Positions 37,363 through 44,644 of a stretch of DNA of 64,000 nt are shown in pieces. The first letter of the stretch is position 1, and the number at the start of each line of letters is the position of its first letter. The stretch comes from Curtobacterium sp. MCBA15_001 (GTDB lineage Bacteria; Actinomycetota; Actinomycetes; Actinomycetales; Microbacteriaceae). The stretch is from positions 93,550-157,549 of the forward strand of contig NZ_MJGI01000023.1 in the NCBI RefSeq assembly GCF_001864835.1. The letters are read 5' to 3'. A model generated the notes under the pieces. The model had not been told where the DNA came from, made no database searches, and saw only the letters and a list, made by a program, of their open reading frames with translations. Both the position numbers and the translations under genes were made by a program.

Positions 37363-37809
37363 ATGTATATTCAACGTTTTTGGTCAAAGGTTGCTTTCAT
37401 CGCCGCCGTGATCGTAGGCTACTTCGGGCTGGGGTTAGTGATGCGATTTCTTGATGTCCCATTCGCTACGGCGGCCACTGCTCGAGGGATTGCTCTTGTC
37501 ATGGCGGTGATCGCGGGCGGGCGGCTCTTTCGGGGTCGCGATGAAGCCACCGGTTCGAGGCCATGGTGGAAGATGACTGCGCGGCCGTTTCTGAGCGGCG
37601 CGTTGTTCGTGCTATCCTTTTTGTCAACTTTGATTTGCTTTGGTTCTTTTGTCCATATCTGGTCGGGTTCATCGCAGATCGATTCATTCCTGATCGGGAG
37701 TGTCACGGGCGTATTGACGGCAATCACTCTTTTGTATGGGCTGAGTTTCTTCAAGCTCATGCGTGCTAAGCGTCATCTGCGCAATATCTCGAACGGCTCA
37801 GCTGATTAG
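37363..37809 (+). CDS. Four-helix membrane protein, probable immunity protein for the RHS tip
   Basis: A 148-residue protein with four hydrophobic segments (FIAAVIVGYFGLGLVMRFL; ARGIALVMAVIAGG; LSGALFVLSFLSTLICFGSF; FLIGSVTGVLTAITLLYGLSFF). No family is recognised. It starts 9 nt after the RHS stop, on the same strand, and is AT-richer than the RHS body, the usual placement of a cognate immunity gene. A membrane immunity protein would suggest a toxin acting at the membrane; this is inference. Confidence 0.6.
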   Translation: MYIQRFWSKVAFIAAVIVGYFGLGLVMRFLDVPFATAATARGIALVMAVIAGGRLFRGRDEATGSRPWWKMTARPFLSGALFVLSFLSTLICFGSFVHIWSGSSQIDSFLIGSVTGVLTAITLLYGLSFFKLMRAKRHLRNISNGSAD

Positions 37810-37830
37810 AGTGCGGGGGTGGTGATATGA

Positions 37831-38097
37831 GTCAAGGATCAGCTCGTCATGAACGTCTGGAAAGATGGCGGCCATCAAATCGCGGGTGCGAGGAAGTCGT
37901 TCACCGTCGTCGCCGGGCAGTATCTGCGGATACGAATGAACTACCTGCAGCAGACCGGCACCGCCCGGCTCGCGCGTCAAATCCGAAACGGCAAAGCGCA
38001 ACTCAAGCGTTATATCAAAGCGCTGAATAAGGCCTACCCGACAGGGAAGCGCTGGACGGGTAGTCTCATCACCTACCCGCCTTACAAGAAGCAATAA
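37831..38097 (+). pseudogene. Orphan RHS 3' fragment: PA14 remnant joined to a toxin-tip sequence
   Basis: An open frame beginning right after a TGA (37828-37830). Residues encoded by 37831-37974 (VKDQLVMNVWKDGGHQ, then SFTVVAGQYLRIRMNY and [10 protein letters not shown]) match the end of PA14 domain 2 of the RHS protein (34690-34827). The rest is new, lysine-rich sequence ending in TGSLITYPPYKKQ. ATG 37849 could start an 82-residue peptide. It is read as a detached RHS C-terminus from a paralogue or a recombination event, followed by a probable immunity gene. Confidence 0.6.
37938..37974 (+). repeat. 37-bp exact repeat, copy 2 (in orphan fragment)
   Basis: Identical to 34791-34827. The sequence diverges completely just downstream, at the start of the orphan tip, marking a recombination joint. 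Confidence 0.85.
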
Positions 38098-38107
38098 GGA
38101 GTGCAGG

Positions 38108-38527
38108 ATGGTCGATCGCATCGTGTCTTTGTTTGCAGAACGCCTCAGCCCACTTCGATATCGACGCAAAGGGAAGCGCTGGTCCATAACAAAAGCTGAT
38201 CTCATCGTTTCTCTGCAACTGCTCAAGTCCAGATTTGGCACCGAATATTTCGTCGATATTGAACTTACGTTGATCGGGTCGCAAAAACCTGACGTCTCGA
38301 CCCGTATTGACTACTGGATTGATGTCGATAAGGTCGGGATATCCTTCAAAGAAGCGGACCCATTTGTGGAATCGAAGATCTCCGACTTCCTTCATATACA
38401 CGCAATACCTTTAGTTGAAAAACTGGATTCCGATTACTTGCGTTCCGCAGAGGGGCACAAGCTGTTAGAGATCGGCTACGTGACTGAAGCTGCGTCAAAC
38501 TTTTTTCGGGTCGACGACCGCGCCTGA
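38108..38527 (+). CDS. DUF4304-like protein, probable immunity for the orphan tip
   Basis: A 139-residue soluble protein. The N-terminal LFAERLSPLRYRRKGKRWSI followed by DLIVSLQLLKSRFGTEYFVD resembles DUF4304, a family common as immunity proteins in polymorphic-toxin loci; assignment is by eye. It starts 10 nt after the orphan fragment stop, with GGAG upstream. The DNA is AT-rich compared with the core genome. Confidence 0.55.
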   Translation: MVDRIVSLFAERLSPLRYRRKGKRWSITKADLIVSLQLLKSRFGTEYFVDIELTLIGSQKPDVSTRIDYWIDVDKVGISFKEADPFVESKISDFLHIHAIPLVEKLDSDYLRSAEGHKLLEIGYVTEAASNFFRVDDRA

Positions 38528-38789
38528 TTCTTATGCAGCCGCACGCAGGGTACGGAACGAGCGATGAGCTATGGCTTTTCTTGGTACGCAACTAGGCTGA
38601 GGACGTTCAGACCACCGCAGCCGAAGTAGGGAACGGCGATCGCGTGGTCGTGAAGATTTCCACACACTGACCCTTGTTTAGGGGAGCGTTGCGGAGCAGG
38701 GCGCTGCAACCACAAATGCGACTAGCGAAGGCGCGCGGCCATGGTCGTTGACGCAAAGTGCCCGACGTGGAGCTCGCATGACACCTTAA
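38528..38789. other. Non-coding spacer with no recognised feature
   Basis: This spacer separates the DUF4304-like gene from the convergent YaaC-like gene. Both strands lack a credible frame, tRNA or strong hairpin. Its composition is intermediate between the tip region and the core. Confidence 0.5.
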
Positions 38790-39827
38790 TCATGATGCAT
38801 CAGACTCACTTGCCTCGAACCCCTCTTGTTGCAACTCTTCGTCGATAACCTCCGCGATCAGCTCCGGCACAGCAGATAGCGCGGTGTCCAGCAGAAACTC
38901 AATCCGCGAAGCATCACGGCTCTCGGAGATCGTCAGCATCTGAGTCCGAACGTCCGGCGCATACCGCGTGAGAATCGACAACGCGTGGAGTACCAACCAC
39001 CACGACTGCAGCGGATGCAGCTCTTCGTCCAGGCCGGCAATCCTCGGAAAAATGAACGAGTGGCGCCGGTACCGGCGCATACCGACCGGTTTGAACCACG
39101 CTCCATCGAAGGCGAGGCGCTCCCGGTCATCGACTTGCAGGATCACGGTGCCGGTGCCCACGGACCCGAGCACCGTCCCATCGGACCCGATCCACGGCGG
39201 CAACCCACCGAGCGCCGGGTACCTCTCACTCACACGGCTGATCTCGTCCGCAGTCGTCTCCGACGTCAGCGTCACCCCGGGCAACGTCACGTCCAGCCCG
39301 GCGGGCGGAGGAAGCTGCGGCACCTGCGCGGAGATACCGTGCAGTGAGAGGGCAGGAAGCTCTCCACCAACCACCCCGAACTCGTACTGGAACTCAGGCA
39401 GCTGCGACACAAGCGCCCCGACCGCCGCACCACCACCACCGACGGGATAACCGAGTGCCGCTCCGACCACCGAGAACAGGTCGTCATTCGTCGGCACCAC
39501 CTTCGACACCGAACCCCAAAGACCGTCGCTGCGCACCCGACCCTCAGAGAATTTGATCCCGTGACCCGATGCTTGCCACGTCGCGCGCCCTGACAACCGA
39601 TGACTTCCTGCGGCGATCGCTCTACCCGCCTGCGACAGCCCATAGAACAAGTTCAACGGGCGACTGTCGTAACCGACAGAAGCAGCCGCATCAAACTGTT
39701 GCTGAGCCTGCTCAAGCCCCGCATGCCAAACACGGCGCCGACCACGTTCTTTGAACGACTCCGAGACACGCGACGGCGGATCTGCTCGCAACGACCGGAT
39801 CGTCCGCCACGCCTCACTCGACGTCAT
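38790..39827 (-). CDS. YaaC-like protein
   Basis: A 345-residue cytosolic protein resembling the YaaC family (function unknown). The N-terminal WRTIRSLRADPPSRV and the conserved SRPLNLFYGLSQAGRAIAA are the family signs, and the C-terminal SWWLVLHALSILTRYAPD is also typical. ATG 39827 is chosen; 39881 would add 18 residues. It stands alone between the RHS region and an oxidoreductase. A defence or conflict role is possible only by position. Confidence 0.6.
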   Translation of the reverse strand: MTSSEAWRTIRSLRADPPSRVSESFKERGRRRVWHAGLEQAQQQFDAAASVGYDSRPLNLFYGLSQAGRAIAAGSHRLSGRATWQASGHGIKFSEGRVRSDGLWGSVSKVVPTNDDLFSVVGAALGYPVGGGGAAVGALVSQLPEFQYEFGVVGGELPALSLHGISAQVPQLPPPAGLDVTLPGVTLTSETTADEISRVSERYPALGGLPPWIGSDGTVLGSVGTGTVILQVDDRERLAFDGAWFKPVGMRRYRRHSFIFPRIAGLDEELHPLQSWWLVLHALSILTRYAPDVRTQMLTISESRDASRIEFLLDTALSAVPELIAEVIDEELQQEGFEASESDAS

Positions 39828-40042
39828 CAACCCCGCATCGAACCTTGTCTTCGCCGTACGGCCCCCCTCACGCCAGCACACTCGCTACGCGAGCCGCCGC
39901 CGTCGCAGAATCACCGCTCGATCCTCTCACCGGATGCAATCCGCACTCCCGGGCGTATGCAACCCTCCCAGCGAGACCATCCAGAGACCAGCACCCAGGC
40001 GGCTGAAGCGAACTGCCACAAGCTCCGCCACCATCAGCGCCG

Positions 40043-40972
40043 TCACGGCAGGACGATCACCTTGCCGGCGACCCGACCGGCCTCGGCCTCGGCGTGCAGC
40101 GCCGGCAGCTCGGCGAGCGGGATGCGCCGCGTCACCTCGACGGTGAGTTCCCCGGCGTCGACGAGCGACACCAGCTCCGTCAGCCGTTCGCGGTTCGGCA
40201 GCACGAACACCGTCGCCGCCCGCACACCACGTGCGTCGTCGCCCGGGGTGGCCATGAACGCCGTGGTGCTCACGACGATCCCGCCGTCGCGGACCGCGGC
40301 CACGTCGGCGGCGAACTGCTCGGGCTCGATCGGGGCGAGGTTGAGCAACACGTCGACCTGACCGTCCAGGGCGTCCAACGGGTCCGTCGTGGTGTGGTCG
40401 ATCACCTGGTGGGCTCCGGCAACACGGACGGCCTCGGCGCTGCGCGGGCTGGCGGTCGCGACGACGATGGCCCCCGCGCGCGCGGCGAGCTGGACCGCGT
40501 ACTTCCCGACGACACCACCCGCGCCCACGATCAGCACGCGCTGCCCGGCCCGCAGCTGTCCCTCGTCGAACAGCGCCTGCCAGGCGGTGAGCGCCACGGA
40601 CGGCAGTGCTGCCGCGTCCGCCAGCGGGAGACTCGTCGGAGCGGCGACCAGGGCCTCCGCCGGTGCGACGACGAACTCGGCTGCGCCGCCGTCACGCTCC
40701 ATCGGCAGGAAGCCGACGACCGCGTCGCCGACGGCCAGACCCTCGACACCGTCGCCGAGCGCGTCGACCGTGCCGGACACGTCGTACCCGGGCACGTGGG
40801 GGAGCTGGACGGGGATCGGCAGGAACCCGCCGCGCATCCCGCCGTCGGCCGCGTTGTACGCCGACGCTGCGACCCGGATCCGGACCTGTCCGGCGGTGGG
40901 GGTGGGCTGGTCGAGCTCGACCGACCGGAGGACCTCGGGCCCGCCGACTTCGCGGAACTGCACTGCACGCAT
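40043..40972 (-). CDS. NADP-dependent quinone oxidoreductase (zinc-free MDR family)
   Basis: A 309-residue medium-chain reductase. It has the GroES-like N-terminal domain (MRAVQFREVGGPEVL, then VPGYDVSGTVDALGDGVEGL) and the NADP loop VLIVGAGGVVGKYAVQLAARAGA. Zinc ligands are absent, as in quinone oxidoreductases. ATG 40972 has AGAGGTGA upstream. It is divergent from an NAD(P)-binding gene and a TetR regulator, with two palindromes between that probably control both sides. Confidence 0.87.
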   Translation of the reverse strand: MRAVQFREVGGPEVLRSVELDQPTPTAGQVRIRVAASAYNAADGGMRGGFLPIPVQLPHVPGYDVSGTVDALGDGVEGLAVGDAVVGFLPMERDGGAAEFVVAPAEALVAAPTSLPLADAAALPSVALTAWQALFDEGQLRAGQRVLIVGAGGVVGKYAVQLAARAGAIVVATASPRSAEAVRVAGAHQVIDHTTTDPLDALDGQVDVLLNLAPIEPEQFAADVAAVRDGGIVVSTTAFMATPGDDARGVRAATVFVLPNRERLTELVSLVDAGELTVEVTRRIPLAELPALHAEAEAGRVAGKVIVLP

Positions 40973-40992
40973 GATCGTCACCTCTCGTTGTT

Positions 40993-41008
40993 GCTTCGAG
41001 TTCGAAGC
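40993..41008. promoter_or_regulatory. Operator palindrome 1: GCTTCGAgtTCGAAGC
   Basis: A perfect 7-bp inverted repeat with a 2-nt centre, 20 nt upstream of the oxidoreductase ATG. A second, one-mismatch copy lies 37 bp away centre to centre. Confidence 0.6.
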
Positions 41009-41029
41009 ATTGACCATGACCGTACCACT

Positions 41030-41045
41030 GCTGCGAATTCGAAGC
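41030..41045. promoter_or_regulatory. Operator palindrome 2: GCTGCGAatTCGAAGC
   Basis: The same site as 40993-41008 with one mismatch in the left arm. It is probably bound by the TetR/ScbR-like regulator encoded at 41756. Confidence 0.55.
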
Positions 41046-41082
41046 AACAGGTTCCGGCCATCCAGTTCCGAGCGGCCGCGCG

Positions 41083-41088
41083 TAGCGT
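41083..41088 (+). promoter_or_regulatory. -10 box TAGCGT, leaderless promoter
   Basis: TAGCGT ends 7 nt before the ATG at 41096, downstream of the two palindromes. Confidence 0.45.
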
Positions 41089-41095
41089 CGTTGCA

Positions 41096-41746
41096 ATGAG
41101 CGACATCATCATCTTCGGCGGCCACGGCAAGGTCGCACTCCTCGCGACGCGCATCCTCACCGAGCGTGGGCACCACGTCACGTCGGTGATCCGGAAGCCC
41201 GAGCAGGCGGACGAGATCGCCCAGCACGGTGGCGAGGCCGCGGTCGCCGACATCCAGGAGCTCACCCTGTCCGGGTTCGAGGACCTGGTGCGCGGCAAGG
41301 ACGCGGTGCTGTGGTCCGCGGGTGCCGGTGGCGGTTCGGTCGACCGCACCTGGGCCATCGACCGTGACGCCGCGGTGCTCTCGGTGCAGGCAACCGCCCG
41401 TGCCGGGGTCGAGCGCTACGTGATGGTCTCCTGGTCCGGCTCGGAGCTCGACCACGGCATCCCGCAGGACGATGACTTCTTCGCCTACGCCCAGTCGAAG
41501 ATGATCGCCGACGCGGTGGTCCGTGACTCCGGACTCGAGTGGACGATCGTCGCGCCGAGCACCCTGACGGACGACGCGCCCACCGGCGCCGTCGACTGGG
41601 ACGGCACGGGAGCGAAGGTCTCCCGCGGCGACGTGGCCCATGTGATCGCGGACGTCCTCGAGTCGAGCGGCAGCGCCGGCAGCACCTTCCGCTTCAACAG
41701 CGGCAGCACGCCGGTCGCGGACTTCATCCGCGCCGACCAGGCCTGA
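41096..41746 (+). CDS. NAD(P)H-binding atypical SDR protein
   Basis: A 216-residue NAD(P)-binding Rossmann protein of the SDR_a5/BVR-B type. The cofactor loop is IIIFGGHGKVALLATRIL (GGxGxxA variant), followed by VTSVIRKPEQ and SWSGSELDHG; SKMIADAVVRDSGLEWTIVAP is the usual second half. The active-site tyrosine is in FAYAQSKM. It precedes the TetR gene by 9 nt and probably shares its transcript. Confidence 0.82.
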   Translation: MSDIIIFGGHGKVALLATRILTERGHHVTSVIRKPEQADEIAQHGGEAAVADIQELTLSGFEDLVRGKDAVLWSAGAGGGSVDRTWAIDRDAAVLSVQATARAGVERYVMVSWSGSELDHGIPQDDDFFAYAQSKMIADAVVRDSGLEWTIVAPSTLTDDAPTGAVDWDGTGAKVSRGDVAHVIADVLESSGSAGSTFRFNSGSTPVADFIRADQA

Positions 41747-41755
41747 CCGGCGCGG

Positions 41756-42373
41756 ATGCACGCGGACCAGGGCCGTCGCGCGCTGATCGTCGAGGCCGCG
41801 GCGGTCGTCTTCGACCGCGACGGGTACGCGACGGCGAGCATCGCCGGGATCGCGCGGGAGGCCGGCGTACCGCAGGGCACGCTGCACCGGACCTTCCCGA
41901 CGAAGCACGCGCTCGCGCTGGCCGTCATCGACGAGCAGAACGTGCGCACCTTCCACGCGCTGGAGTCGAGTGACCCGTCCCCGCTCGTGACGCTCATCCA
42001 TGCGTCGCGCGGGGTCGCCGGTCTGCTGATGACCGACGTGGTCGTCCGGGCGGGCATCCGGATCTCACTCGAGCACGGGGTGCTCGCCCAGCAGACCGCG
42101 AGCTTCTACGAACAGTGGATCGCCGGTGTCGTGGACGTCTTCCGACTCGCCGTCGCGAGCGGCGAGGTCCGCTCCGACGTCCCTCCCGAGGCGCTCGGCG
42201 CGACCCTGGTGCCGTACTTCACCGGCGTGCAGCTCGTGTCCAACGTGCGGTCGGGTCGCGCTGACCTGCTGCCCGCCGTGGGGACGATGTGGCAGGTGCT
42301 GGTGCACGGCGTCGCCGAACGTGCCCACCGAGACCGTCTGCTGCGGGTGGTCGAGGAGACCTTCGGGGGCTGA
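41756..42373 (+). CDS. TetR family regulator, ScbR/gamma-butyrolactone-receptor-like
   Basis: A 205-residue TetR protein. The HTH is VFDRDGYATASIAGIAREAGVPQGTLHRTFPTK (residues about 20-50). The ligand domain contains RAGIRISLEHGVLAQQ, SFYEQWIAGVVDV and GATLVPYFTGVQLVSN, typical of ScbR-family autoregulator receptors. No butenolide synthase (AfsA/ScbA) is in the window, so the ligand is unknown. It probably represses its own operon and the divergent oxidoreductase. Confidence 0.8.
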   Translation: MHADQGRRALIVEAAAVVFDRDGYATASIAGIAREAGVPQGTLHRTFPTKHALALAVIDEQNVRTFHALESSDPSPLVTLIHASRGVAGLLMTDVVVRAGIRISLEHGVLAQQTASFYEQWIAGVVDVFRLAVASGEVRSDVPPEALGATLVPYFTGVQLVSNVRSGRADLLPAVGTMWQVLVHGVAERAHRDRLLRVVEETFGG

Positions 42374-42376
42374 GGC

Positions 42377-42805
42377 TCAGACGTCGTGGAGTTCGCGGTC
42401 CCGGAACCACCGGAGCAGCCACGCGGCGCTCGTGCGGTCGAACTCCGGCGGGAAGTCCGAGCCGCCGGACAGGAACGGGCTGAAGCCGTCCTCGGATGCC
42501 AGGTCGGTCTCGTCCAGGGCACGGTAGGCCATCGACCAGCCGTCGAACCGTCGGACGTCGATGTCCTCGCGTATGAGTGACGTCAGCGCAGTGTGTCGCG
42601 GATCGCGGGCGATCGCGGCGTAGCGGTCGTCGACGCTCCACGCCGGCCCCTCGAGCAGCTGCATGAACCGCCCGCCCTTCGCCACGAGCAGGCCGGAGAC
42701 ACCCAGCGCCTCGTTGCGCAGCCGTGAGCCGTGCAGGAGCTCGGTCATCGCGGCGTCGTCGAAGTCGTCGACGGCGCGGCTCATGTAGACGATGGAGACC
42801 AGCAC
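42377..42805 (-). CDS. BLUF-domain blue-light photoreceptor
   Basis: A 142-residue FAD-binding light sensor. All BLUF key residues are visible: Tyr7 (SIVYMS), Asn31 (RNEALGVSGLL), Gln49 (RFMQLLEG), Trp90 and Met92 (DGWSMAYR). A C-terminal extension of about 45 residues (DFPPEFDRTSAAWLLRWF) may signal to a partner; no output domain is attached. GTG 42805 lies 3 nt after the GtrA stop on the same strand, so the two are co-transcribed. Confidence 0.9.
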   Translation of the reverse strand: MLVSIVYMSRAVDDFDDAAMTELLHGSRLRNEALGVSGLLVAKGGRFMQLLEGPAWSVDDRYAAIARDPRHTALTSLIREDIDVRRFDGWSMAYRALDETDLASEDGFSPFLSGGSDFPPEFDRTSAAWLLRWFRDRELHDV

Positions 42806-42808
42806 GGA

Positions 42809-43267
42809 TCAGACCTCGGCCCGCTGGACGAACACCCACCGAGCCATCGCCCAGTACCGGAACACCATCGCGATCATGGTCCCGATGACCGGGCCGCTGA
42901 CGAAGTCCGCGATCTCCTGTGTGGCCAGGCTGACGTGGGGGACCTCGAGGCCGAAGGCGTAGCGCGACAGCCAGAGCGGCGCGGAGTTGAGGCCGATGCC
43001 GATCGCGCTGACGATCACGAAGTAGAGCATCTCGAGCCCGGTGTGCCGACCGCCGCGGTCGCCGAAGGACCACTTCTTGTTCATCCAGTACGACACGACC
43101 GTTGCCACGACCGTGCCGATGACCAGCGCGGTCACCGGGTGCTGCGGGATGACGAAGAGCTTCAGGCCGTAGTTGATCACCATCGTGATCAGGAAGCCGA
43201 TGCCGCCGACGACCAGGAACCGACCCGCCGAGGGGTATCGGCGCAACAACCGGAACACAGCATCCAT
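42809..43267 (-). CDS. GtrA family membrane protein
   Basis: A 152-residue protein with four transmembrane segments (FLVVGGIGFLITMVINYGLK; VTALVIGTVVATVVSYWMNKKW; the central YFVIVSAIGIGLN; and the C-terminal GPVIGTMIAMVFRYWAMARW). GtrA proteins assist flipping of polyprenyl-linked sugars for cell-surface glycosylation. ATG 43267 has GGAGG 4 nt upstream. It is divergent from the phosphomutase gene and leads the GtrA-BLUF operon. Confidence 0.88.
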   Translation of the reverse strand: MDAVFRLLRRYPSAGRFLVVGGIGFLITMVINYGLKLFVIPQHPVTALVIGTVVATVVSYWMNKKWSFGDRGGRHTGLEMLYFVIVSAIGIGLNSAPLWLSRYAFGLEVPHVSLATQEIADFVSGPVIGTMIAMVFRYWAMARWVFVQRAEV

Positions 43268-43326
43268 CGCCTCCAGTATGACGGCAGGTCCCGGGACCTG
43301 GCTGATCGGTGCCGACGGCGCGCGAA

Positions 43327-43332
43327 TAGGAT
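43327..43332 (+). promoter_or_regulatory. -10 box TAGGAT, leaderless phosphomutase promoter
   Basis: TAGGAT ends 7 nt before the ATG at 43340. Confidence 0.5.
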
Positions 43333-43339
43333 CGGGGAC

Positions 43340-44083
43340 ATGGCGACCGTCCTCCTCGTCCGGCACGGACGCACCACCGCGAACGCGACCGGACTCCTGG
43401 CGGGACGGACCGCGGGCGTCGCCCTCGACAGCGTCGGCAAGCAGCAGGCGGCGCGGACGGCGGAGCGCATCGCCGAGGTACCCGTCGTCGCGGTGGTGTC
43501 CAGCCCGCTCGAGCGGTGTCGACAGACGGCGCGTGCGATCACCGCGTTCCAGCACGGCGACCCCGAGCAGCGCATCGAGCGCGCGATCACCGAGGCCGAC
43601 TACGGCGAGTGGCAGAACCGCAAGCTCAGCGACCTGGCGCAGGAGCCGCTGTGGCGGGTGGTGCAGGCGAACCCGAGCGCCGTCGTCTTCCCTGGTGGCG
43701 AGTCCATGCAGACGATGCAGTCCCGCGCAGTCGCAGCCATCCGCCGGATCGACGCGCAGATCGAGGCCGAGCACGGCGCTGCCGCGGTGTGGGTGGCGGT
43801 GAGCCACGGCGACATCATCAAGGCCGTGCTGGCTGACGCCCTCGGCATGCACCTGGACCTGTTCCAGCGCATCACGGTCGGGCCGGCTTCGGTGTCGGTC
43901 GTCCGGTACGGCGAGCACCGCCCCGAGGTCGTCGCCACGAACACCGACTCCGGCGACTTGTCCTGGTTGGCGAAGGCGCCGGCGCCCAGTGGTGACGCGG
44001 CGGTCGGCGGTGGCGCGGGCAATCCCGGTGCCGACGACCAGCCGCCCGCGCCGGGGGACGAGCCCGGTACCGCGACTCCCTGA
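43340..44083 (+). CDS. Histidine phosphatase, MSMEG_4193-type phosphomutase-like
   Basis: A 247-residue histidine phosphatase. RHGRTTAN places the catalytic H9 at the N-terminus; SSPLERCRQTA, TEADYGEW and VSHGDIIKAVLAD supply the remaining phosphate-pocket residues. A Gly/Pro-rich tail of about 40 residues follows. The actinobacterial cluster phosphomutase-DUF3090-SCO1664 follows here, usually near mshC, which is not adjacent in this window. The substrate is unknown. Confidence 0.87.
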   Translation: MATVLLVRHGRTTANATGLLAGRTAGVALDSVGKQQAARTAERIAEVPVVAVVSSPLERCRQTARAITAFQHGDPEQRIERAITEADYGEWQNRKLSDLAQEPLWRVVQANPSAVVFPGGESMQTMQSRAVAAIRRIDAQIEAEHGAAAVWVAVSHGDIIKAVLADALGMHLDLFQRITVGPASVSVVRYGEHRPEVVATNTDSGDLSWLAKAPAPSGDAAVGGGAGNPGADDQPPAPGDEPGTATP

Positions 44084-44104
44084 ACGGACGCAGCCGCCCG
44101 CTCC

Positions 44105-44110
44105 TACAAT
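44105..44110 (+). promoter_or_regulatory. -10 box TACAAT, leaderless DUF3090 promoter
   Basis: TACAAT, near the consensus, ends 6 nt before the ATG at 44117. Confidence 0.55.
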
Positions 44111-44116
44111 GCGGGT

Positions 44117-44644
44117 ATGCCCACCATCGTCCACGGCTTCGACTGGCCGGACCGTCTCGTCGTCGGCACCATCGGGCGCCCGGGGGAGCGGTCCTTCTAC
44201 CTGCAGGCCCGTGACGGCCGCCGCGTCGTGAGCGTGGCCCTCGAGAAGGAGCAGTCCGCCGTGCTGGCGGAGAAGCTCGACGAACTCCTCGACGAGGTCG
44301 CCACGGTCGAGGACAACCGCTTCAGCGTCCCGCCGACTGTCCCGCGCGAGCTGTACGACGTCGAGCCGCTCGACCAGCCCGTCGAGGCCGAGTTCCGCGC
44401 CGGCGCGCTGAGCCTGGGCTTCGACCCCGCCACGGCGCAGGTCGTCATCGAGGCCTACCCGATCGACGACGAGGTCGAGATCCTGGCCGAGGAAGAGGAC
44501 GTCGACGGCGAGGTCGAGGCCGTCGTGGAGATCCCCGAACCGGCGGAGCTCCTGCAGGTGAAGATCCCGGTCGGGACCGCGCGCGCCTTCGTGGAACGCA
44601 CCCGCGAGGTCGTCGCCGCCGGACGGCCGCCCGGCTCCCTGTGA
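44117..44644 (+). CDS. DUF3090 family protein lacking the C-terminal zinc-ribbon tail
   Basis: A 175-residue cytosolic protein. The DUF3090 body is clear: RLVVGTIGRPGERSFYLQAR, VALEKEQSAVLAEKLDELLDE, and VPVGTARAF-like KIPVGTARAFVERTREVVAAGRPP. Typical members continue with a CPLCG-type cysteine tail; here the protein stops at PPGSL. It overlaps the next gene by GTGA. Function unknown. Confidence 0.85.
   Translation: MPTIVHGFDWPDRLVVGTIGRPGERSFYLQARDGRRVVSVALEKEQSAVLAEKLDELLDEVATVEDNRFSVPPTVPRELYDVEPLDQPVEAEFRAGALSLGFDPATAQVVIEAYPIDDEVEILAEEEDVDGEVEAVVEIPEPAELLQVKIPVGTARAFVERTREVVAAGRPPGSL

Noticed and set aside
37363-37809. Holin or phage protein
   Set aside because: Although small with four helices, there are no phage neighbours, and placement after an RHS tip favours immunity.
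29350-40042. Integrated element using tRNA-Ser(TGA) as attachment site
   Set aside because: No integrase and no duplicate of the tRNA 3' end was found downstream, so a classical integrative element is not supported.
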